NCBI RefSeq assembly: GCF_017355205.1
Contig: NZ_JADIJK010000031.1
Coordinates: 1 to 57,294 of the forward strand
Reading direction: 5' to 3'
DNA: 57,294 nucleotides
Origin: Bacillus sp. SD088
GTDB taxonomy: Bacteria; Bacillota; Bacilli; Bacillales; Bacillaceae_C
Shown here: piece by piece, positions 48,243 through 57,294 of the stretch
Position numbering within the stretch: position 1 is the stretch's first letter
How the letters are laid out: every line of letters starts with the position of its first letter
Position numbers and translations under genes: made by a program
Notes under the pieces: generated by a model
Told to the model about the DNA's origin: nothing
Databases searched by the model: none
The model's input: only the letters and a program-made list of their open reading frames with translations

Positions 48243-49526
48243 ATGCAAATTCATGTTGTAGAGGCCAATCAAACGTTAAGCTTGATTGCTTCTCGCTATG
48301 ATCTTAATCCGAATATCATTGCTGAAGCAAATGAACTGCCTAATCCAAATAATTTAGTCATCGGCCAAGCCTTGGTTATCCCAATTTACGGACAATTTTA
48401 TTGGGTCCAGCAAGGAGACAGTCTTTATTCTATTAGCCAAAAATTTGGGCTTTCCTTTCAAGAGCTCGCAAGAATTAATGGAATTCCAGTTAACCAAGTA
48501 CTACAAATTGGGATGCGCTTGTATATCCCACAAGGACCAAAAACAAATCGCGAATTCAATGCTTATGTAGAACCATCCGGCAACACAGTATCAGAAGCAC
48601 TAGAAAATAGTGCACGACAAGCGGCCCCCTACCTAACCTATCTATCACCCTTTGCTTATTTAGCGAATGCAGATGGATCCTTAACTGCTCCACTGCTAAA
48701 TCAATTTCCTGCGATCGCTGAGGCCAATCAAAACACGCTTGTCATGGTGATTGCGAATCAAGCAGAAGGACAATTTAGCTCAGAACTCGGTCACACCCTT
48801 TTAACGAATTCATCTGTCCGAGAAACCTTTCTGAATAATATTATCCAGGAAGCAAAGCGAATTGGCTTTGGTGATGTACATTTTGATTTAGAACGCCTTT
48901 ATCCTCGAGATCGGGAAGCCTATAACGAATTTTTGAGGATCGCTAGAGATCGGCTCCATCAAGAAGGAATTATGATTTCTACAGCTCTTGCCCCGAAGAC
49001 AAGTGCCACTCAACAAGGGGAATGGTATGAAGCTCATGATTATAAGGCCCATGGTGAAATTGTTGATTATGTTGTGATTATGACCTACGAATGGGGATAT
49101 AGCGGTGGTCCAGCTATGGCCGTCTCCCCCATTAATTCTGTGCGCACTGTATTAAACTATGCGATATCGGAAATACCCGCTGAAAAAATATTCATGGGAC
49201 AAAATCTATATGGGTACGATTGGACGCTTCCATTTGTTCAAGGGACCACAGCAAAGGCTATTAGCCCTCAGCAGGCTATTCAGATCGCAGCGGAACAGGG
49301 AGTGGCTATTCAATACAATGAAACAGCACAAGCACCCTTTTTTCATTATGTCGATCAAGAGGGAAAAAGACATGAAGTTTGGTTTGAAGATGCCCGCTCC
49401 ATTCAAGCTAAATTTAACTTAGTAAAGGAATTAGGTCTAAGGGGAGTAAGCTATTGGAAACTTGGCCTTTCTTTCCCACAAAACTGGTTACTAATTACAG
49501 ATAACTTCCATGTTGTGAAAAAATAG
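48243..49526 (+). CDS. sleL: Spore cortex N-acetylglucosaminidase (SleL/YaaH type)
   Basis: 427 residues from MQIHVVEANQTLSLIASRYD, with GGAGG upstream. Two LysM repeats (about 2-46 and 50-95) bind peptidoglycan; the rest is a GH18 barrel with the catalytic pattern DVHFDLE near residue 217. The family cuts cortex fragments in germination and is found in the spore coat. It lies on the plus strand, divergent from tadA; B. subtilis has the dck-dgk kinases next to it, absent here. Confidence 0.92.
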   Translation: MQIHVVEANQTLSLIASRYDLNPNIIAEANELPNPNNLVIGQALVIPIYGQFYWVQQGDSLYSISQKFGLSFQELARINGIPVNQVLQIGMRLYIPQGPKTNREFNAYVEPSGNTVSEALENSARQAAPYLTYLSPFAYLANADGSLTAPLLNQFPAIAEANQNTLVMVIANQAEGQFSSELGHTLLTNSSVRETFLNNIIQEAKRIGFGDVHFDLERLYPRDREAYNEFLRIARDRLHQEGIMISTALAPKTSATQQGEWYEAHDYKAHGEIVDYVVIMTYEWGYSGGPAMAVSPINSVRTVLNYAISEIPAEKIFMGQNLYGYDWTLPFVQGTTAKAISPQQAIQIAAEQGVAIQYNETAQAPFFHYVDQEGKRHEVWFEDARSIQAKFNLVKELGLRGVSYWKLGLSFPQNWLLITDNFHVVKK

Positions 49527-49605
49527 TGATGCAACTCAATTCTATGATAAAAAAAGAAACCTGCTCCAATAAGAATAGGCTTCTGATCTCCAATTTATGC
49601 ATGTA

Positions 49606-49698
49606 TGGCGGAGGAAGAGGGATTCGAACCCCCGCGCGGTTTAACCCGCCTGTCGGTTTTCAAGACCGATCCCTTCAGCCGGACTTGGGTATTCCTCC
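49606..49698 (-). tRNA. tRNA-Ser (anticodon UGA)
   Basis: 93 bases including encoded CCA. GGAGGAA pairs with TTCCTCC; the anticodon loop is CTTGAAA (TGA); a long variable arm (GGCGGGTTAAACCGC) and GGTTCGAATCC T-arm are typical of class II tRNA-Ser. It lies between sleL and serS, as in B. subtilis. Confidence 0.97.
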
Positions 49699-49775
49699 GT
49701 TACGACAAGAAATATTTTATCAAGTTCGCAAGTTAAAGTCAACCATTATATTTAGTACTGTAAAGTCATGAGAAG

Positions 49776-49821
49776 ACATTCCTGCTAGATAGGCTTGTAT
49801 CTACCTAGCGGGAATGTTTTA
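49776..49821 (-). terminator. Terminator after serS
   Basis: ACATTCC...GGAATGT with CTGCTAGAT/TCTACCTAG-type inner pairing (49776-49817); T-rich on the plus-strand side (TTTTATAT) and TCTTCTC on the minus side. It may act in both directions between serS and tRNA-Ser. Confidence 0.6.
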
Positions 49822-49839
49822 TATACGACTGTTTAAATG

Positions 49840-51370
<1,531 letters not shown>

Positions 51371-51410
51371 TGACCATATAAATTTGCTCATACTATACTA
51401 TAAGCAAGGA

Positions 51411-52013
51411 TTAATTGCAAATTTTGCTTTCATTATTTTTATATTCTTCGACCATTTGCAAAAAATATGCGGTTAAGCGGTTGTCCTCTGTAAGTTCAGG
51501 ATGAAAAGAGCAGCCTAGAAAAGGACCTTCCCTAACCGCTACAATTCTTTCCTCATATTTTGCCAAGACCTCTACATTTTCTCCAGCTTCTGTTATATGA
51601 GGAGCACGGATAAAAACAGCTGTCATTGTATTCTCCGCTACACCAGCAATTGCTATTTCCGCTTCAAAACTGTCCTTTTGCCGGCCAAAGGAATTTCTTT
51701 CGACCGTTATATCCATTAGTTGTAAATGAGCGTCTTCTTTATCAGAAAGACGTTTCGCTAATAAAATCAAACCGGCACATGTTCCAAAAATGGGCTTTCC
51801 TGCACGCGCAAATGCCCTTAATGGTTCCATAAATCCATACTTATCAAGCAGGCGACGCATCGTAGTACTTTCCCCCCCGGGAAGAATAAGACCATCCAGC
51901 TGTTCTAACTGCTCCGTTGATTTTACTTCAATTGCTTCTGCGCCACAGTTCTTTACAGCCTGAGCATGTTCGCGAACAGCTCCTTGTAATCCAAGGATTC
52001 CTACTTTTAACAT
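51411..52013 (-). CDS. pdxT: Pyridoxal 5'-phosphate synthase, glutaminase subunit
   Basis: 200 residues. Class I glutamine amidotransferase: [13 protein letters not shown], the nucleophile Cys in [14 protein letters not shown] near residue 79, and [14 protein letters not shown] with the catalytic His/Glu. It supplies ammonia to PdxS, whose gene stops one base before. Confidence 0.97.
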   Translation of the reverse strand: MLKVGILGLQGAVREHAQAVKNCGAEAIEVKSTEQLEQLDGLILPGGESTTMRRLLDKYGFMEPLRAFARAGKPIFGTCAGLILLAKRLSDKEDAHLQLMDITVERNSFGRQKDSFEAEIAIAGVAENTMTAVFIRAPHITEAGENVEVLAKYEERIVAVREGPFLGCSFHPELTEDNRLTAYFLQMVEEYKNNESKICN

Positions 52014-52014
52014 T

Positions 52015-52896
52015 TTACCACCCGCGCTCTTGCATACGATTTTCAGGTGTTAAGGTTGAGATTTCAATCCCTTTCATCGCAATACCAAGATCTTTTGATA
52101 GTTCAGCAATTTTTCCATAATCTTTATAATGGGTTGTTGCTTCTACGATTGCACGGGCGAATTTAGCAGGATTTTCTGATTTAAAAATACCAGAGCCAAC
52201 GAACACTCCATCCGCTCCAAGTTCCATCATTAATGCTGCATCAGCAGGTGTTGCAACACCGCCTGCTGCAAAGTTTACAACCGGAAGACGACCATTTTGC
52301 TTAATTTCCAATAAAAGCTCATATGGTGCACCTAGTAATTTTGCCTCTGTCATAAGTTCATCTTCATTCATTGCCACTACTCTACGTACTTGGGCGTTCA
52401 CTTTACGAATATGACGAACCGCCTCGACAATATTCCCAGTTCCCGGCTCTCCTTTTGTACGAAGCATTGAAGCACCTTCCCCAATGCGTCTAGTTGCTTC
52501 ACCTAGATCACGACAACCACATACAAAAGGAACAGTATATTCCTTCTTGTTTAAATGGAACTCTTCGTCAGCTGGCGTCAAAACTTCACTTTCATCTATA
52601 TAATCAACACCCATCGCTTCCAATACTCTAGCCTCGACAATATGGCCAATTCTAGCCTTTGCCATCACTGGGATTGATACAGCGTTCATCACTTCTTCCA
52701 CAATCGTTGGATCCGCCATCCGTGCAACACCGCCCGCTGCACGAATATCAGAAGGAACACGTTCAAGAGCCATAACTGCGACTGCTCCTGCCTCCTCAGC
52801 TAATTTTGCCTGTTCTGCGTTGACAACATCCATAATGACGCCGCCCTTTTGCATTTCTGCCATACCACGTTTTACTCGATCGGTTCCTGTTCTCAT
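52015..52896 (-). CDS. pdxS: Pyridoxal 5'-phosphate synthase, synthase subunit
   Basis: 293 residues, highly conserved barrel. [40 protein letters not shown] with the catalytic Lys region, [14 protein letters not shown], and [20 protein letters not shown]. It condenses ribose-5-phosphate, glyceraldehyde-3-phosphate and ammonia to PLP. Confidence 0.98.
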   Translation of the reverse strand: MRTGTDRVKRGMAEMQKGGVIMDVVNAEQAKLAEEAGAVAVMALERVPSDIRAAGGVARMADPTIVEEVMNAVSIPVMAKARIGHIVEARVLEAMGVDYIDESEVLTPADEEFHLNKKEYTVPFVCGCRDLGEATRRIGEGASMLRTKGEPGTGNIVEAVRHIRKVNAQVRRVVAMNEDELMTEAKLLGAPYELLLEIKQNGRLPVVNFAAGGVATPADAALMMELGADGVFVGSGIFKSENPAKFARAIVEATTHYKDYGKIAELSKDLGIAMKGIEISTLTPENRMQERGW

Positions 52897-52952
52897 TTAT
52901 ATATCCCCTTCGCTTTTATCTGATCATATCTATCGGATTAATTCTACTATTT

Positions 52953-52991
52953 AGTTAACTATAAAGACACTTCCCTGTCAATACAGGGAAG
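52953..52991 (-). promoter_or_regulatory. dacA terminator overlapping the pdxST promoter
   Basis: CTTCCCTGT/ACAGGGAAG (52970-52991) is a perfect 9 bp hairpin after dacA. On the minus strand the same bases give TTGACA (52981-52976), 17 bp, TTAACT (52958-52953). Termination and a new start appear to share one segment. Confidence 0.55.
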
Positions 52992-53006
52992 CTATTTCTA
53001 TACTTA

Positions 53007-54347
53007 TTAAAACCATCCTTTAACCGTATCTGATACGCTTGTCCATAAGCCTGAGAAGAAAACACCTACACTACGCATCATTAGTACAAACCAATTAGCT
53101 TTCTCAACTTCGTTCGTGGTGATAACTTTTACAGTGGGTTCAAACCCTTTCGTCAAATATCCATAATCCGATTCACTTTTGGGTTCAGCTGCTAATGTAC
53201 CAACTTGTTCATTTTTCTTAATAGGAGCCGTTAATTCCTCATCTTTATTTACCTTATCCTTATCTAGCTTAAAGACGGGATTATACGCATCTTCTTCTCC
53301 CTTTTTCACAACCGTACTCAATGGTTCTTCTGTTTGGATCTTTACACTCTTTTCCTTCCCTTTTTCAACCCCTAGAGATTTATGGCCTTTAATTTCATAG
53401 CCTTTCGGGAAAATCTCCTTCATAGAGAAATTAGCAAAAGCGTACTCCATCATTTTCTGTGTTTGTCCAAATCTACCATAGTCACTGCTTACTCCATTAT
53501 CATCCTTTGCATTCATTACAACAGTAACAACGCGAAAATCCCCACGAGTAGCTGTACCAGTAAAACAGCGTCCAGCTAAATCTGTTGTCCCTGTTTTAAG
53601 TCCATCGACACCTTCATATTCAAATTCTAAACCTGGAAGCATTTTATTCCAGTTTTTCATTTCTCCGGGTAAATCTCTAAATTCCTTCTTTGCAACACTA
53701 GTTGTATCAAGTACTTCTGGAAAATCTTTCATTAACTTAGCAGCTAGTGCTGCTGTCGATCTTGCTGACATTAAATTTTCATCATCAGCTTCTCCCTGAG
53801 GATGTTTGCCTTTTAAATCTTTATTATTAAGACCTGTTGAATTTACAAAGTAATAATCTTCTAATCCTAATTCCTCTGCCTTTTCATTCATCATATCGAC
53901 GAATTTTTCTTCCGAGCCAGCAATGGCTTCGGCAATCGCAATTGTTGCTCCATTTGCAGAGTAAATGGCCATAGCCTCATACAATTCTTGAATGGTGTAT
54001 GGTTTTCCTTCGTTCAAGCCAACATTGGACAATTGAGCATCAATGGAGACTTCATGGGCATAAGCACTAATGATTTGTTCTTGATCCCAAGTAATCTTCT
54101 TCTCCTGAATAGCTTCAAACAAAAGGTATTCACTCATCATTTTTGTCATAGAGGCAATTCCTAGCGACTCATCTTCATTTTTTGCATATAGTATTTTTCC
54201 AGTGGTTGGTTCTATAATAATGGCCGCATCTGCATGGATATCTAATTCATCTTTTGCATATGCCTGACCTGGTAATTGTAATAAACTAAACATCATAGCA
54301 AGAATCAAAGAAAAAATAATCGTTCTTTTGGTCCGTTTTCTTTTCAC
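53007..54347 (-). CDS. dacA: D-alanyl-D-alanine carboxypeptidase (PBP5 type)
   Basis: 446 residues from GTG (MKRKRTKRTIIFSLILAMMF), chosen by the GGAGGG site; signal peptide ends near QAYA. Penicillin-binding motifs: SMTK near residue 63, SANG near 120, KTGTT near 240. A C-terminal PBP5_C domain follows and the chain ends in an amphipathic membrane anchor (FSGLWTSVSDTVKGWF). Trims stem peptides of peptidoglycan. Confidence 0.96.
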   Translation of the reverse strand: MKRKRTKRTIIFSLILAMMFSLLQLPGQAYAKDELDIHADAAIIIEPTTGKILYAKNEDESLGIASMTKMMSEYLLFEAIQEKKITWDQEQIISAYAHEVSIDAQLSNVGLNEGKPYTIQELYEAMAIYSANGATIAIAEAIAGSEEKFVDMMNEKAEELGLEDYYFVNSTGLNNKDLKGKHPQGEADDENLMSARSTAALAAKLMKDFPEVLDTTSVAKKEFRDLPGEMKNWNKMLPGLEFEYEGVDGLKTGTTDLAGRCFTGTATRGDFRVVTVVMNAKDDNGVSSDYGRFGQTQKMMEYAFANFSMKEIFPKGYEIKGHKSLGVEKGKEKSVKIQTEEPLSTVVKKGEEDAYNPVFKLDKDKVNKDEELTAPIKKNEQVGTLAAEPKSESDYGYLTKGFEPTVKVITTNEVEKANWFVLMMRSVGVFFSGLWTSVSDTVKGWF

Positions 54348-54452
54348 ATGTAAGCCCTCCAACCTTTTATGTACACCTTTGTCATTTTATCATATTTGAA
54401 CATAATTTAGTAGGAAAATTATGACGCCTACAAAACTGTGATATTTTAGCAA

Positions 54453-54657
54453 AGAACAAAAGCGCAAGCGCCCGTTTAGCGACGTACAAACTTTTTAAGC
54501 TTCTGACGAGATAAAGGATACACGGCGAAGCATGAGCCGATGTTGACTTACGCAAACAGAAGCTGAAAGTTTGCTAGTCGCTGGGCGCTGGAGCTAGACA
54601 CCAACTGCAAGATAAGCTAGTTATCCATATGCCAAGAATTTTATAGTTCCTTAATAA
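54453..54657 (+). repeat. Family A repeat
   Basis: GAACAAAAGCGCAAGCGCCC start, GACGTACAAACTTTTTA, CGAGATAAAGG, CGATGTTGACTTA, AAAGTTTGCTAGTCGCTGG, and a tail with a near-DnaA box TTATCCATA (54621-54629, one mismatch) then AAGAATTTTATAGTTCCTTAA. It fills most of the 359 bp guaB-dacA gap. Confidence 0.85.
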
Positions 54658-54697
54658 TAAAAAAGACAGGACTCCTATAAAAATGGAATGTCCTGCC
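54656..54697 (-). terminator. Terminator after guaB
   Basis: GACAGGAC/GTCCTGCC (54665-54672, 54690-54697), loop of 17, with TTTTTTATTATT after it on the minus strand. Confidence 0.75.
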
Positions 54698-54706
54698 CTT
54701 TTATTA

Positions 54707-56236
<1,530 letters not shown>

Positions 56237-56283
56237 GAAATACACCAGATGTTCCATTTTTCAAATTATTTGGAGATGATACT

Positions 56284-57249
56284 TTGAATAGCAAACAGTT
56301 AACATGGAAACGTATTCAACAATTTCATTCTGCTACTCAGGCAAGAAGTTATTTATCCGAACGATACAAAATGCTAAAGATAGAGGAAGCCTCCGCAAAA
56401 GCATATGATAATTGTTACTCGTTCATTTATTATCTTGAACAAGGGGAAGCCTTTTACGAGCAAGCATCAATAACAACATTATCAATCCGGCCGATTCTCC
56501 TTTATTATGGTCTTATCCATTTAATAAAAGCTTGTTTGTTGAGCATTGATCCTTATTATCCCCATACAACGGCAGTTCTTGCACATGGAGTTTCTACCAG
56601 AAAGAGGAAAAAGAAGGATTACAAGTTTTTTGATGATGAAGTGAAAGTTCAAAAAAATGGTTTATGCACCTATTTTTCAGAACGGATGTTTCACGTGAAA
56701 CACCTTGAAGGGGATAAATTTAAAATGGGAGAGCTGCTAAAGCTTATAGTGGAATTGGAAGAGAGTTTTTCCTTCTTCAAAGGAGAGGCTAATATGTTTG
56801 AATTACCTAAAGAAAATAATCATTCCTATCTTTTACCAACCGAGTTATTGAACTCTTATCATATGGATGGACAGCGTATGAAGGAGTACTTAACTTATAA
56901 ATGTAAGAAACATATACAGTGGGGAAATGATGCGGAAGGACATATGACATTTAATCAATGCATAGGTAATACCCCACCTTTCCGCTACCATATTGAGAAA
57001 GAATCACTTTGGTTGCCTAGCACGATTCATGAACTTACCTTTTTGCCTGATCTGCTTATTCACTACTTAATTTTATATAATTTAAGTATGATCTCTCGTT
57101 ATGAAACAGAATGGTGGATGGAACTGATTAAGACGACTCCAAATGATGATTTCCCCTTTATTAGGGATTTCTTAGATATAACGGAAACAAAAGGACCTTT
57201 TCTGATTGAACGTTACCTTAGGGAAGGCAGCGATTCAATAATGGGTTAA
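56284..57249 (+). CDS. yaaC: YaaC family protein
   Basis: 321 residues from a TTG start with TTGGAG eight bases upstream. The YaaC family has no known function. Visible: SYLSERYKMLKIEEASAKAY near the start, LSIRPILLYYGLIHLIKACL (a hydrophobic helix), AVLAHGVSTRKRKKKDYKFF, and a mostly helical C-terminal half. No signal peptide. Its place between gyrA/rrnO and guaB in B. subtilis makes the next feature to the right likely to be an rRNA operon or gyrA. Confidence 0.88.
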   Translation: MNSKQLTWKRIQQFHSATQARSYLSERYKMLKIEEASAKAYDNCYSFIYYLEQGEAFYEQASITTLSIRPILLYYGLIHLIKACLLSIDPYYPHTTAVLAHGVSTRKRKKKDYKFFDDEVKVQKNGLCTYFSERMFHVKHLEGDKFKMGELLKLIVELEESFSFFKGEANMFELPKENNHSYLLPTELLNSYHMDGQRMKEYLTYKCKKHIQWGNDAEGHMTFNQCIGNTPPFRYHIEKESLWLPSTIHELTFLPDLLIHYLILYNLSMISRYETEWWMELIKTTPNDDFPFIRDFLDITETKGPFLIERYLREGSDSIMG

Positions 57250-57271
57250 TGACTAAGCCTAAATCAAAAAA

Positions 57272-57294
57272 GACACCCTCTTCACGAGGGTGTC
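57272..57294 (+). terminator. Terminator after yaaC (cut by window edge)
   Basis: GACACCCTC/GAGGGTGTC, perfect 9 bp, five-base loop, ending exactly at the edge. An A-run on the left suggests it can also serve a gene coming from the right. Confidence 0.7.

Overview
The window is the origin-proximal housekeeping block of a spore-forming member of the Bacillaceae (Firmicutes). This rests on gene content and order: yaaC, guaB, dacA, pdxST, serS, sleL/yaaH, tadA, SRP RNA, dnaX, ebfC, recR, yaaL, bofA, gin, yaaO, tmk, darA, holB, ricT, yabA, yabB, yazA, rsmI, abrB, metG, tatD, yabE, rnmV, ksgA, yabG, veg, sspF, ispE, purR, ridA, spoVG, glmU, prs, ctc, pth, fin, mfd, spoVT, which is the Bacillus subtilis order. 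The given strand runs towards the origin, so almost every gene is on the minus strand. The genus cannot be told from the sequence alone.

Layout, left to right. 1-6477 is an accessory sugar operon (AraC regulator, sucrose-type PTS EIIBC, GH3 glycosidase, GH32 sucrose-6-phosphate hydrolase, start of a glucose-type EIIA) placed beyond spoVT. 6.6-13.2 kb holds spoVT, mfd, fin, pth and L25/Ctc. 13.4-17.6 kb is a second accessory insertion between ctc and prs: two lipoprotein solute-binding proteins without permeases, the antiterminator glpP, and two matching leader/terminator elements, one of them behind a promoter that carries a cre box. 17.7-36.2 kb is conserved core (prs to ricT). 36.2-38.4 kb is holB and darA, separated by a repeat array where B. 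subtilis has yaaR. 38.7-45.1 kb runs from tmk to dnaX. A DUF2207 membrane protein sits between dnaX and the SRP RNA. 47.5-57.3 kb runs from tadA to yaaC and includes tRNA-Ser and the serS T-box.

The genes cover replication and repair (dnaX, holB, tmk, recR, mfd, yabA), translation (serS, metG, tRNA-Ser, tadA, rsmI, ksgA, pth, L25), precursors (prs, guaB, glmU, ispE, pdxST), and sporulation (spoVT, spoVG, sspF, yabG, fin, gin, bofA, sleL, ricT, abrB). Several regulatory signals are readable: a sigma-H-type promoter at spoVG, a sigma-B-type promoter at ctc, tandem vegetative promoters at veg, and the T-box at serS.

The least expected content is between the genes. At least three families of imperfectly palindromic repeats fill many intergenic gaps. 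Family A and family B elements (about 200 bp each, often joined as an A+B unit of about 330 bp) end in a tail carrying a perfect DnaA-box sequence. The central hairpin of family B keeps its pairing and flanks while its stem sequence changes completely between copies. Nested in these repeats, and in family C elements with inverted ends, is a set of mini-hairpins with an invariant five-base loop (AGGAC/GTCCT or AGGAT/ATCCT) and variable, self-complementary stems. These conserved-structure, variable-sequence elements are the best candidates for something undescribed here.
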